Assembly: GCF_000149955.1 (NCBI RefSeq)
Contig: NC_031000.1
Location: 1-64,000 of the forward strand
Source: Fusarium oxysporum f. sp. lycopersici 4287
Taxonomy: Eukaryota; Ascomycota; Sordariomycetes; Hypocreales; Nectriaceae
Direction: 5' to 3'
Length of the DNA: 64,000 bases
This document shows, in pieces, positions 11,866 to 23,108 of this stretch. Under the pieces are notes generated by a model. It made no database searches and was not told the origin of the DNA. It saw only the letters and a program-made list of their open reading frames with translations. A program made the translations under genes and the position numbers. The number at the start of each line of letters is the position of its first letter. The stretch's first letter is position 1.

Positions 11866-12014
11866 GCACGGACACTTAAACCTGGGATTGAGATATGAAT
11901 TGGCAAAAGTTTTGGAGGATTGAGGGTGCACGGACACCTGAACCCAGGTTCAAAGAATGAATTGGCAAAAGTTTTGGGAAAGGTATGGTGCACGGACACC
12001 TAAACCTAGGTTTA
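11866..12014. repeat. Second copy of the 62-bp triple repeat
   Basis: The same three units as at 10662-10810, displaced by 1204 bases and identical by eye, upstream of the native gene B start at 11573. Confidence 0.75.
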
Positions 12015-12150
12015 GGCGGGTCTGGTGTAGAAAAAATGGCAAGTTTACTAGCAAGGTTATAAAAATGTAGAGACCTATAAGTAAAAAGGTCTAAATATTT
12101 ATGACTTGTAACCCTAACCAGGACCCCTTCGGCGTGTTTTTTGACTACAA

Positions 12151-12654
12151 TATATTCTTCTGACCATTAGGCTTGTTTATTTGTTTGTTTGCTTGTTTAC
12201 CTTGCCTCTAGGTTCTGCTTCCCCTGCTTAGCTTTTGCTTCTTAGTGAAGTGACCAAACTTTCTTTTCTTTTTCCCTCTCTCGTTTTCCCTGGATAATAT
12301 GTGATAGGCCTTATCGATAGAGGGCTGGCTGGCCGGCTGGCTGGCGGTTCATTTGGTTTTTCTTTTTCTTTCTGGTTATGCTGGGAAATTATTTTCTTTT
12401 TGGACCAATCACCGTCCACTCTTTCACTGAAATCCTCTTTCACTTCACTTTGCTCTGACCCCTGCCGACGCCATGTCACTTCCCCCGCACATTTCGCCGT
12501 GCCGGTTACCTCCCCAACCTGGCAGGGGTCTCCTCTTTCACTGAAAGAGTCCCGAGCCATAGCGGCTAGGAACGCCGCGCGCAGCCAAGGGAGCTGTCCT
12601 GCGATGCATAAGCCGAGCGTGACCTATGGTACTATAGTCAGACTTGAGTCTTCG
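12151..12654. other. No gene recognised
   Basis: Unique DNA beyond the duplication. It includes TTTG-rich and CTGG-rich low-complexity patches (about 12176-12200, 12324-12345). Short open frames occur on both strands without recognisable features. Confidence 0.5.
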
Positions 12655-12975
12655 TTATAACAAGGAAGAAGTGTTGTTTACTGCTGGGTTGAATAATCCT
12701 CCGCTGATCCGGTAGAAAGCCCAGACGTTGACCAGTAAAGAAAATCCGTACGATATTGCGATCCAAATGTCCGTAGTACTTGCCAACCCACCATTGACAG
12801 CAGGATATGGTGATTGGAGAACAGCCATCATGTTTCCAGCATAGCCAAAGTAGAGGAAAAAGAATGTCCCAACGAACTCTCCTGATGCGGCGACCAAGTG
12901 AGCGTTGAATGTGCTTAGATGACGTCGTGGATGGCCTGGATCATCATGCCCATTTTTCTCAGCGGTAGGCCCCAT
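12655..12975 (-). pseudogene. Aquaporin/MIP N-terminal fragment
   Basis: Starts at the ATG at 12973-12975 and reads 106 codons. After a hydrophilic N-terminus come two membrane segments with AASGEFVGTFFFLYFGYAGN and ISYGFSLLVNVWAFYRISGG. They end in GGLFNPAV, the first NPA box of a major intrinsic protein. Fungal aquaporins and aquaglyceroporins have about 250-350 residues, six helices and two NPA boxes. Here homology stops immediately after the first NPA (about 12672) and a stop follows. It is therefore a 3'-truncated, non-functional copy. I see no transposon end exactly at the break. Confidence 0.8.
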
Positions 12976-13299
12976 TTGTCTCTATAATCGATGCTCCTTG
13001 GTTAAAAAGGTTTTTTAGTGTTTGATGCCGGGGCAGGAATTAGTTTCTAGCGACAACAAAGAGGTAAGGGTTAAGATGGGTTTATATCTATCGAGTTAGA
13101 TACGTAGTACTGTCAACTAAGTCTTTATATGTATAAAGCGTCCCGGAGATAATTCTCCTGTTATGATGCGTATAGCTTGGGGTATGACGTATACAAAACT
13201 GTTCTCTGGAAATCAGTGTGGCCGCCACCTTGGATCAAAGAGTTAATCATGATAAGCTTATTGTCGCCCATGACATTAAGCGTGCCCCTACTCGGGTAG

Positions 13300-13655
13300 G
13301 GCCTAGAGACCGACCTCCCTTGCTTTCCGTCAGTCACCAGTGACCGTGCCTTAAGCACGGGGGGTACGGTGACCAGGCAAAGGGTCGGTTGACAAGGGAA
13401 ATAAAGGTACCTATATTTCTATAGGTTATGGTATGGAATTAGAAGTATATTATTTCTCCAATTTCAGAGAAATTTAGATAAAAGTCACATGACTTTTGCA
13501 ATTAAAGATACCTTTAATAGTAAGATTAGGCCTAAGAAAAAGAGGCATCTTTAATTTTCCGTATCAACCGACCCTTTGCCTAGTCACTCTACCTCCCGTG
13601 CTTAAGGCACGGTCACTGGTGACTGACGGAAAGCAAGGGAGGTCGGTCTCTAGAC
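13300..13655. mobile_element. MITE-like element with about 110-bp inverted repeats
   Basis: The left arm (about 13300-13412) begins GCCTAGAGACCGACCTCCCT. The right arm (about 13545-13655) is its near-exact reverse complement, ending GGTCTCTAGACC, with a loop of about 130 bases. No coding capacity beyond translated repeat arms. A TA may flank both sides (Tc1/mariner-like), but the target duplication is not certain. Confidence 0.75.
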
Positions 13656-13659
13656 CTTA

Positions 13660-14645
13660 CCAAATAGTTTATGCGCCAACCTCATTTAATGCAAAGACCC
13701 TCAATAATCACTAAAGCCACATTTGAGTAAAATGTTTTACTATTCATGCTTTTAAAAAGTTCTGATAGGTTAATTTGGGCATTGAGGACGCTCTCAAATC
13801 CTTTGGTTAAAACATCAGGGACTTGGTGGCCAAGCTCGCGTGCCTCAAGCGAGGAGGAGTATCGTCAAGATTCACTAAATCAGCATCTTGACCGAGATGA
13901 AATTGCATAATAGCACCTCAGTTCAGTCTCAATCCAATTGATAAGCTCATTCCACGTTATATTAAGAGAATCCTGCCAAGTACCGTTACTAATACAATTA
14001 GGTATGTGCTCAGCATGTGGTCTTGTTTCTTGAAGTAGCTGTTGATCTTGTCGCTGAATATGTAGATCTCCAGACAATACAGATGTAGTTTGAGTAGTGG
14101 CTGTGCGTGATCCAGGAAATAATCGCGCCGGTTATGGTCTTGCATATGTTTGCGAAGCGTACCGCTACGAACCCAGTGTTATTTCTCTCAGACGTGAAGG
14201 GGGTGACCATCCTGGTCTGACTGATCTTGTTGGAGGCGGTAGCGGCCTTCTCGTCATCTTACACCTCTCGAGCGTTAGAGCCTATTCCTTTATCGCGCGT
14301 CGTAGAAACACCGACGATTAACTAAACTGCTTTAATGATCGTTCTACTCTGGCTTATCCCTTCCTTGCAGGTGATCTGCATCTAGGGAAACGCGTCAACC
14401 ATCGGGATGCCATGGTCTTCCTGGATCAACAGTGAACCCTAAAGCCGGCGTCCCGGCTTACGCGGTCATTGTATCTTACCATCTTGACTGCATGCAATAC
14501 GTAAAGGAAAGTTATTTGCTGTAACAAGGGCGCTTGAGAACAACGTCTCGCAGTTGTGTTTCACTTCGTCGGCTTAGACTTTCGAGGCATTGCCACGGTG
14601 TCATCACTAACAATGCTTTACAACAATATTTGGAAAGTGAAGTGA
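13660..14645. other. No gene recognised
   Basis: Mixed-composition DNA with only short open frames. The part next to 14650 may contain more of the 5' side of the following LINE, but I see no endonuclease N-terminus. Confidence 0.5.
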
Positions 14646-14649
14646 TGGC

Positions 14650-17600
14650 ATGTTCTGTGAGCCAGTACATGGAATGTACGACCAGATGTGGAGCGGAGAC
14701 GATATATCAGTGGAGAAACAGGGCGAGGCGGATCCGATCATTGACTTGATGAACGATTTCATGCTTAGGAGCCTCCTTCGCCGGGGCACAAAGACGTGGC
14801 AAAGCGGAGACTACGAAACAACCATTGACTTGGCTCTGGCTTCCGAAGAGCTTGCGGACGCAGACATCAAATGCGCGATACATGGTACGGAGCACGGATC
14901 GGACCATCGCACGATAGAGACGGTGTTCGACATTTCGGTCCCAGTGCTGAAACAGGAAGAAAGACTGCTCTTTAAGAATGCACCCTGGAAAGAGATTAAT
15001 AGCAGGATCACAGGCACGCTGAGGAGCAGGCCACTGGGGAATACGGAGCAGCAGAAAAAGGATAGATTGATGTCGGCGGTCTTGGATGCGGTCCAGGCAC
15101 TGACACCCAGAGCCAAGCCGTCACCATACGCAAAGCGGTGGTGGACCCATGACCTCACACAGCTGCGGCATGTATACACATACTGGAGAAATCGAGCCCG
15201 AGCCGTAAGGCGTGCGGGGCAGAATGTTAAAGGTCTGGAAATTACGGCAAAGGCTGCGGCGAAGCAATACCATGATGCCATACGGCAGCGGAAGAACAAT
15301 CACTGGAAGGAGTTTCTGGCGGATAACAACAGCATCTGGAAAGCAGCCAAATACATGAAGTCTGGGGATAAGGCAGCTTTTGGAAAAGTGCCCCAATTTG
15401 TTCGGGCAGACGGAACAGCAACAACGAGCCATAAAGAGCAAGCCGAAGAACTGCTAGCCAAGTTCTTCCCGCCATTGCCAAACACTATCGAAGACGAAGG
15501 ACCGCGACAACAGAGAGCCCCAGTAACGATGCCCGACCTGACTTTGGAAGAAGTGGAACGTCAACTGTGGGCGACAAAATCATGGAAGGCACCAGGAGAA
15601 GATGGGCTACCAGCGATCGTCTGGAAGCAAGTCTGGCCCTCGGTGAAACACGACGTCCTCGCCATCTTTCAGGCATCACTGAAGGAAGGCGTGATACCAG
15701 ACCAGTGGAGACATGCTCGAATCATCCCACTCAAGAAGCCAGGTAAGGATGATTATACGATCGCGAAAGCGTGGAGGCCGATCTCGCTTCTCGCCACGTT
15801 GGGTAAGGTGCTGGAATCGGTCGTCGCCGAGAGAATCTCCCACGCGGTGGAGACTCGTGGACTTCTTCCGACCAACCACATCGGTGCGCGCAAGCAGCGG
15901 TCAGCGGAGCAAGCCCTCGTACTTCTACAAGAGCACATCTTCTCGGCTTGGCGTTCACGCCATGTCGTGAGCCTCGTCAGTTTTGACGTGAAAGGCGCAT
16001 ACAATGGTGTGTGCAAAGAGAGGTTGCTGCAGTGGATGAAGGCGAGAGGGATCCCCGAGGGTCTCTTGCGCTGGATCGATGCCTTTTGTTCAGAGCGAAC
16101 TGCAACCATTGTAATTAATGTCCAAAGTTCCGAAAGCCGACCCCTACCACAAGCAGGACTTCCGCAGGGGTCGCCCTTGCCGCCGATACTGTTTCTATTT
16201 TTCAACGCAGATCTAGTGCAGACTCAGATCGATAGGAATGGTGGTGCCATCGCCTTCGTCGACGACTACACGGCGTGGGTATCGGGACCGACAGCCCAAA
16301 GCAACCGGAGAGGGATACAAGCAATAATTGACAAAGCTCTTGACTGGGAGAGACGCAGCGGTGCGACGTTTGAGGCGGAAAAAACGGCGATCATACATTT
16401 CACCAGGTACACAGGCAGAGTAGACTCAGAACCATTCACTATTAAGGGTGAGAGAGTCTTTCCGAAGGATCAGGTCAAGATCCTGGGTGTCATCATGGAC
16501 TCACGGCTTCACTACAAGCAACACATCGCAAGGGCAGCAACGAAGGGTTTAGGAGCTGCGATGGAACTGAAACGACTGAAAGGAATGGCTCCCTCGACAA
16601 CGAGGCAGCTTTTTACAGCCATGGTAGCCCCTGTGGTGGACTATGCTTCCAACGTCTGGATGCATGCGTGCAAAACAGTATCGGCGTATGCGATCCATCG
16701 AGTACAAAGGATAGGAGCACAAGCAATCATAGGATCCTTTACAAGCGTGGCGACAGGAGTGGCCGAAGCTGAAGCCCACATAGCGACCATCCAAGAAAGG
16801 TTCTGGAGACGAGGAAGCAAGCTTTGGGTAGACATACACACGCTGCCGCGGACCAACCCGGTCCGGAATCTCCTACGAGGAACCAAAGCCTTCAGGCGCT
16901 TCATATCTCCTCTCAGGCGCATCGCGGATATATGCAGAGAGTTACCGAAGGATACCATGGAAGTCATTCAGCCATTCACCCTCGCTCCGCGGGAGGCACG
17001 CCTACAAGTCATACTGAATAGTCAAGGAGAAGAAGAAGAAAACAAGATCAAAGAGCTAGCCAAAGCAGGATGGGCGGTCAGGATAGCGACAAGCAGCTCC
17101 GCAAGAAATAATCTGGTCGGCATAAGAGGAACTATCAGAATCCCCATATCCGTGGCAAGAGCCGGCAAGATCAGCGAAACCTTTTCAGTCACCCTAGGTA
17201 CGAGGGAAGAACACAACCCCTACACAGCCGAACTAGCAGCGATTACTCATGGCCTCGGCTATCTGCCAGAGATAAGGTATCAAGTTATTATTATTTTAAC
17301 GAGTAACAGATCTGCAGCCCAGGCTATAGGTAACCCACGCCAGCAGTCAGGCCAAGGGCACATCCGAGAGATATATATTACTATAGAGAAGCTCCGAGGA
17401 AACAGCAACAAAGTCAATATCATCTGGCTATCCTCTAATAGTAAGCTCAACATTCAAAAGACAGCCAAGATGTCGGCCCGTCATACAACAGAGCCATACA
17501 TCACGCCGCAAAAAGGAGTTACCAAAGCAAAGACTACAATTCTCAGTCGAACAAGAGCAGATTTGCAAAGCGAGAGGAAGTTGCCAGAAGGAGTTGGCAG

Positions 17601-17991
17601 GCATTCGAGGAAGGTCAACTCAGCTCTGCCTGGTAAACATACCCGCCTACTATACAACCAGTTATCATAGAAAGAAGCCAGCGTGCTGGTGCAGCTTAGA
17701 ACCGGAATGGCGCGACTGAACGGCTATTTATATCAGATCAGGGCAGCACCGACGGATGAGTGCCCATGTAGGCGGGCAAAGGAAACGGTAGAGCATTTCC
17801 TCTTTCGATGCGTGAAATGGACGACACAACGCAAAGAGATGTTTCAGTGTACGAATGAGAAACGCGGCAACCTCCCTTTTCATCTAGGAGGTAAGGCAGC
17901 ATTAGACGGTCAGGAATGGACGCCAAACATGGACGCAGTACGAGCCACAATCAGATTCGCGATCGCTACAGGTCGCCTAGAACAGAGATGA
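14650..17991 (+). pseudogene. LINE ORF2 fragment: endonuclease end, reverse transcriptase, RNase H
   Basis: One frame with a single in-frame TAG at 17668-17670. The endonuclease tail shows [14 protein letters not shown] and [10 protein letters not shown] (terminal SDH motif). The reverse transcriptase carries [41 protein letters not shown] and the catalytic box as FVDD near 16255. The RNase H domain is damaged: the first catalytic Asp region reads ATSSSARNN, though YTAELAAI keeps the Glu. After the stop the frame resumes with RTGMARLNGYLYQI and the zinc finger CPCRRAKETVEHFLFRC. The TAG probably replaces a Trp codon (TGG to TAG), judged from related Tad-type proteins. The enzyme is unlikely to be active. 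Confidence 0.9.
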
Positions 17992-18310
17992 CAGGAACAC
18001 CACTCACCTAGCAACATTTTATCAACACTAACCGATAACCCACGACGCCCTCAAATAGTCAACAGCAGGCACCGCTTCAGCCGCCGAAGATAGGAAACTG
18101 AACACTTGGAGGGATTGGGCTTCAAGTTGACCTGCTACTACTAACACTCACGAGGACTAAGAAGGAAAGCAATGACTAGACTGGAAGGAACAAGGTGAGA
18201 ATTGTATGGGCTTGGCGAGAGCAAGGCAATAACTAGCGAAGTGTATGTATCTTTAGCTTCAGAGCCCTTTGGGCGTTGTCCTACCGGGCGTAATAGACTT
18301 GTATTGTATT
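14650..18310 (+). mobile_element. 5'-truncated Tad-like LINE retrotransposon
   Basis: Non-LTR element comprising the end of the endonuclease, the reverse transcriptase, a decayed RNase H and the C-terminal zinc finger, then about 300 bases of possible 3' untranslated sequence. The first ORF and most of the endonuclease are absent, as is usual for incomplete target-primed integration. The exact 3' end is not obvious. Confidence 0.85.
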
Positions 18311-18802
18311 GCATCTAGGAATCTCGGCCTCCAGGCATCGATGACCCGTCTTACGACTCTCTTCTGGCTGCTTCGCTCCTGGGGGGGTTAGCCTTGATTT
18401 TCAATTTTTTGAATGTCCGGCCTTGGCCATAATTCATGTTCGCTTTTGATCATCAATACCCATCTTGATACTGTTAGTGAATAACAAGAGCGGTAGACTG
18501 TGCGTGCGCCACGGTTAGTCCACTTTTGGGCATTTTCCACAAACATACAATGAAGGATTACTGACGGTGGACCCGCACCTTACTGTAGTTCGCAGACATA
18601 CATTGACTTTCATATATTTTAAAGCGATAAGAGAAGTTGGCTAAGTGCAAGGTTAAACAACACAGGGAACATAAGACTCAGTGGTAAGGGTTTTCACTGG
18701 AGTAGTATCAACTATCTAAGCTACTTTGCCTGGGTGTTTTCTTCTAGTCATATATATAACTTATAAGGATAAAAACAGAGATAAAAAGAGAGACTTTCTT
18801 TA
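18311..18802. other. No gene recognised
   Basis: AT-leaning spacer after the LINE with no open frame of note and no recognisable transposon end. Confidence 0.5.
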
Positions 18803-19081
18803 GGTATCCTTATCCCTTTGAGTGCCACAGCCCTTAGGCGGGGTCACGACAGGGGTATAGAGCCAATGAAGATAAATGAAACTAACGGTACTTTTCCACA
18901 CATACTAATTTGTATGATGGTAAAAGTCCCAGCAGTTTTGATTGTTACAAAGGGCTACCTTACAGACTTGGCAAATCTCTTACGAACTTCTGGTACCCTG
19001 CACGTACTAACCTTATGACTAAGTTGAGTGGGGCGAGTGACCTTCCTAAGGGCTGTGGCACTCAAAGGGATAGGTATCTTT
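18803..19081. mobile_element. piggyBac-derived MITE
   Basis: Inverted ends of about 40 bases. The left reads TATCCCTTTGAGTGCCACAG, and 19036-19079 is the reverse complement. On the minus strand about 18915-18985 encodes the cysteine-rich C-terminus of a piggyBac transposase: CQVCKVALCNNQNCWDFYHH then a stop. This is therefore an internally deleted piggyBac keeping the last codons and both ends. The flanks share GGTATCCT on the left and GGTATCTT on the right, which may be a coincidence or a diverged duplication. Confidence 0.75.
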
Positions 19082-19100
19082 ATAGCCTAAAACTACTATC

Positions 19101-19240
19101 CCTTTGACTGGCATAGCCCTTCGCATAGGTCACTCAAGTGGGGTAGAGCCAATCCAAATGCGGGAAATTCAAGGTACCTTCTCTTCCACCTATTTTAGGT
19201 GGTGATAGAAGTCCCAACACTTTTGACTCGGTCCGGCTCA
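19101..19240 (-). mobile_element. piggyBac 3'-terminal fragment
   Basis: Begins with the same terminus, TATCCCTTTGACTGGCATAG. On the minus strand it encodes SQKCWDFYHHLK and a stop, the extreme C-terminus of a piggyBac transposase. No matching second end was found. It lies directly beside the MITE at 18803-19081. Confidence 0.65.
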
Positions 19241-19732
19241 GTAGGGTCGACGTATGAGGGAGGATTACGTACAACTGAACGAGGAGACGTGGATCACTGA
19301 AATGGCTGAAGGAAGCGCTCATGGAGCAAAATAGCAAGCAGCAGGAGACGACCCAAAAAAAAAGTCTCTCCCAAGCCTTCCGCTATGACCTACATCGCGT
19401 TGACTGTAACCTTGTTAGTAGTTTAGCTGGTGAGATGTGGCAAATCAGGGCAGTGCGACGACCTGGTCCTGATTGGAGGACGTTGCAAGCCTCTCTTGGG
19501 TTTGCGTCATGTTGGCATCACCGATGTGTGTGCTCGGATCGTCGACTACTTCACCCTGACATTCACTTCCCGATCCCGGGGGTAGATTGCAGATGGTTCA
19601 CATGCTACAGTCGGCTTCAGCCCGAAAGTTCAAAAGATCGTGTTTCGCCGGGTAATATGTCTTTCCACTAATATCAATTCAAAGATAACGTCCAGTTCCA
19701 TCACCTGTCGGTGAATGAGCCTTGTTTTGAGA
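19241..19732. other. No gene recognised
   Basis: Spacer with a short plus-strand open frame (19321-19671) lacking recognisable features. Confidence 0.5.
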
Positions 19733-20829
19733 CAGTGTGGTGCAAAAAGTATTCGCATCCCCCTTTGCTCAGGGGTATCTCGTCTAGCCGGATCGAGCTA
19801 TGGTCAAAGGTGCCGCTTTAAGCTTGTATTTTCAACGTAATAACATCACCTAGAACAGCTTTAGTACTTTGTGTACCAGCCTTCTGCAGCAATTAGAGCG
19901 TTAACGCGGTTCGGCATTGTAAGATCCTTTCTTCGAGGTTATCCCAAGCTTTCCACCGCGGCTGAGACTAAGGCATGTTGTGTAGTGACTGTATCCTTCG
20001 CGTACGTCAGTTCCGGGTGTAACCGATAGATCTCGGCCTTCATCAATGCCCACAGATTGTCTATAGGGTTCAAATCAGGCGAATACGGCGGCCAAGCCAT
20101 CAAATCGACCCCTAGGACTTCTAGCAGGGACCTGACGAATTGGGCCGTATGCACAGAGGCATTGTCATGCATGAAGATATCGCCTGACTGAAGGAACCAC
20201 GGCAGGATAAAGCTGTATACCTAATAGATGCCTACGGCGTTGACGTCGCCGACGAGAGGCACTAATGGCGTACGGGATCTGTGACGATACCCTGATATCG
20301 TATGGCCCAATCGAGCCTTTTGCGAGCCTGTAGCGACGTCAGGGCCACGCGTTTTCTCTGTATCCATTTCCTCTTATTCATCTCGCATAGAAGGTATCGT
20401 AAAGACCGCACTTTAACAGCATTATCAACGGAGTCAAGCAAATCCCTCATCGTTACATGTGGATCGGTTGTAACGGCATCGTATATCTGATCGCGTTGCT
20501 CTTCCGTGAGTTTTCGAGGCGCGCCGGGGCGGGGCAAAGTGCAATTATCAGGGCCGCGTTTTTCTTCGTGTTTAACGGTCGACCGGACCGTTATTTTTGG
20601 GATTTCTGAAAACCTGTGATAAAGCTCTCTCCAGCTATAGCCGGCACGCCGTAATTCGCAAATGCGAGACTGTAAAGATGGCGATAATTCCTTGCCTCGA
20701 GGCATCGTTATGGTGTTGTTGTAAGCAAGAGAGTGACCTGCAAAAGCAGCGTAGAAAAACGCAGTCCAAATCGGGCTAGGTTGGGTGGCCCCACAGCTAG
20801 GGGGTGCGAATGCTTTTTGCACCCCACTG
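19733..20829 (-). mobile_element. Tc1/mariner element with about 29-bp terminal repeats
   Basis: The left end reads CAGTGTGGTGCAAAAAGTAT (19733 on). The right end (20801-20829) is the reverse complement of CAGTGGGGTGCAAAAAGCAT and is followed by TA, the expected target. The left flanking dinucleotide is GA, so the duplication has decayed or that end has mutated. The transposase runs right to left and is internally deleted. Confidence 0.85.
19939..20705 (-). pseudogene. Tc1-type transposase, internally deleted
   Basis: The N-terminal part begins at the ATG at 20705 (MPRGKELSPSLQSRICELRR), a helix-turn-helix of the Tc1 type, and runs to 20262. A second Tc1-like helical region with GAPRKLTEEQRDQIYDAV is present. 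Downstream the frame is lost. The C-terminal catalytic part resumes as FLQSGDIFMHDNASVHTAQF and MAWPPYSPDLNPIDNLW, carrying the second Asp and the DDE_3 signature. The stretch with the first catalytic Asp is missing, so the enzyme cannot be active. Confidence 0.85.
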
Positions 20830-20831
20830 TA

Positions 20832-21905
20832 CCCTCAGAAAAGAGGCCCAGGGGATTTCAAGTAGGCTGACCTTGACGCTGAGTCTGTCTGTGAAACAGA
20901 TGGTGGTACCTCTGGATCACGGTGGCTAATTAGGTCACTGTGGCTTAGTTTGATCTCTAACCACCCTCCTCAACTGGTGTCCCGCCCCTTCAAATCATGA
21001 AGTTAGTGACGCCGCATAATGATTTCCGTTTCTGTGAGCTCTGTCATAACATTATATGCCTAGTGATCGCAAGTGTCCAAGATGTGGAAATTTTGAACAG
21101 ACATGCCCTTTCGTCTCAGAATGACAGCTCCCCAGGTATAGCCTTTCATGGAAAACACAGACGGAGAAGAAGGTCCGCTGCATCTGTACAGCGCTGTAGT
21201 ATCAACATCAAGATCATCGATGGCATGACTAGCCATGTAACTACTGAGAAACTGCTAGTGGAGGCGATGGGATGATTGACTTAGGCTGCTATTAAGAAGG
21301 GATTGAGCTCCATTCCGACAGGTTTGGGCCCAATGTCTATCCCTGCTTAATTGTGGCCGCCATTTCCACGTAGCCTTACCTGTTAAAGATTTAGCGTAAA
21401 ACTAGTACGTATTAACTTTTACTCCCCCATTCGTGAAACAACCCAATCACCCAAAGCTCAATCGCACATGTGAGTAAATTGCCCCAACTGGGTTCCATAT
21501 TAGTATTTGTTACATAATCGATCCCGAAGCAGCTCATGGCAAGGCAGGGCCGGATAGGAAGCACGTAAACCTGCAGGTTCAGTGACTGTGAGCCTTTGTT
21601 CTCGAAATAAGAAGTTCCCCGAAAACACCCGACTGGGGTGGAGGGTGGGGGCAGAACATAGAAAAGACATGCCACTCAACTTGTACGATACTGTACAGTA
21701 TTGAGCACTTGGATCTTCGTCTTCTACTAAACCTTGTAAATTGAGAGTATCCCCACGTAGTCTTAGTCCTGCCTCATTGGAGACTGTGCAAATTACCGAG
21801 CGACAGTAAGCGTGGAGGCTGGTGAACTGAGGAAGGTAGCGGCACAGATCACTCGCACGGTCGAGTTGGGCTCCACTTTCCCAGACCCCCACCCTGGCTT
21901 TTACA
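20832..21905. other. No gene recognised
   Basis: Spacer with short open frames only (for example 20997-21275 plus and 21500-21892 minus), none with recognisable motifs. Confidence 0.5.
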
Positions 21906-22135
21906 TTTTTGGGGGGGGGGGGGGGGGGGGCAAAAAGTATTGGCAGGTGTGTAAGTCGCGTTGAGAGCCTCCAGCTGCTCTAGTTAGTAGCTTACCTAAC
22001 CTCAGGTATTAACTACTAGAATGACAGGATAAGTTTCGTTAGCAATTAGGTACAGAGAACCTTATGAGATACCCCAGACTAGCTTCCGAGCATGAGACCT
22101 ACCTGCACAACTGCAAATACTTTTTGCCCCCACTG
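21906..22135. mobile_element. Tc1/mariner-type MITE with an expanded poly-G end
   Basis: The right end (22115-22135) reads AAATACTTTTTGCCCCCACTG and is followed by TA. The left end has the matching CAAAAAGTATT at 21931, but the G run before it has grown to 20 (21911-21930). It is about 230 bases with no coding capacity. Its ends resemble those of the Tc1 element at 19733-20829, suggesting mobilisation by that type of transposase. Confidence 0.75.
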
Positions 22136-23108
22136 TAGGTAGTTGAGCGAAAAATCGCTTACGGGCGGATTCAAGGGCCTATTCCTGATGAAACATCTGC
22201 TTGTGGGGTAGAGTCATGTACTGTAGGATCATCGTCAAGCACCGGTGCTGGACATGGAGTAAGAGAGCCGTCGGGTTGGCTCCCACGTCATGTATCCGCA
22301 AGTTATCCAGCCCAGGCCCATCATGTCCCATGCAAATAAGGCCACAGATATTCACCGCACCACAGGCGTGGGTGACGGCACCACTCCCAAAAGGCGCCGG
22401 GGGCTGCACGCCTCCGTTGGACGTTCTTTGATCCGTCTTGTCGCAAATCTAAGAAGCCAAGGCCATATCTGGCAGAAATTGTCGACGCTCACGCCGCTCC
22501 ACGCGGAGGCGCTTCGGTCATTAACGTCGCGGTTAGCGACCATCGCCAGTCAAGGTCAAGCCAGTGCTTGTCGTCAAAAACTCTTCTACGTATATCACTT
22601 GGCCATCCTGCTATCCTTTGAATTGGCTTCTTCTATTTCCCCCCTTTCTTCGCGCTGTGTCTTGAATTCTGGTTCGCTTTATGAATCGGCCGACGACCGT
22701 GGCATTGTTCTCTTAGCCTTGAACCATCACGCTCAACCTTCCCTGCAGTCTGAGCCGTGTTAGGATGGGTACATCCCCTCCTTTCCTTTCCTTTCCTTTC
22801 CTTTCCTTTCCTTTCCTTTCCTTTCCTTTCCTAGACCAGCTTGTTCCTGATCTTGAACTATCCGTATTAGGGTACCGCCGCGTCTTTTACGGTGGCCTGT
22901 CTTAACAACACTGGCCCCAAAAGAGTCGCGCTGCTGGCGTAATAATTGTGTCCGATCCAAGGGGGATAGATAATTACTGAAACCCCCCCCCCCCACAAAC
23001 CGTTCCGTGCTGGTTTGGTCGACCTCGGGCTTTCTTCCTTGGCAGTGATTCTTCAGCTTCAGTTATGCTCTTTTGCTGCCTCTCGAGCCACATCGAGCAT
23101 TTCTCTCA
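22136..23108. other. Intergenic; probable upstream region of the Zn2Cys6 gene
   Basis: Contains an open frame at 22290-22763 (plus) that I do not recognise and cannot support as a gene. A CCTTT microsatellite lies at 22780-22831 and a poly-C run at about 22983-22994. CT-rich sequence just before 23109 is consistent with a fungal promoter or leader. Confidence 0.5.
22780..22831. repeat. Microsatellite (CCTTT)n
   Basis: About ten consecutive CCTTT units, seen directly. Confidence 0.95.

Larger units (their letters stand above)
10049..12150. repeat. Tandem duplication spanning the gene B 5' end, flanking the gap
   Basis: 10049-10946 and 11084-12150 are practically identical by eye. The offset is 1035 on the left and 1204 on the right. 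The left copy lacks about 170 bp of the right copy (about 11415-11583) between short GATGAT repeats, and has one extra C at the run near 10441. After 10946 the left copy continues into 37 unrelated bases before the Ns. This is either a recent tandem duplication or two overlapping contigs joined by an arbitrary gap. Confidence 0.85.

Noticed and set aside
13161..13714. Same peptide (LKARSLVTDGKQGRSVSRPY) read on both strands
   Set aside because: It is the MITE inverted-repeat arm translated.
15742..16205. Several long minus-strand frames opposite the reverse transcriptase
   Set aside because: Shadows of the coding strand without motifs; same for frames opposite 32094-35846.
22760..22996. Lys/Gly repeat protein on the minus strand (KGKERKGKERK)
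   Set aside because: Translated CCTTT microsatellite.
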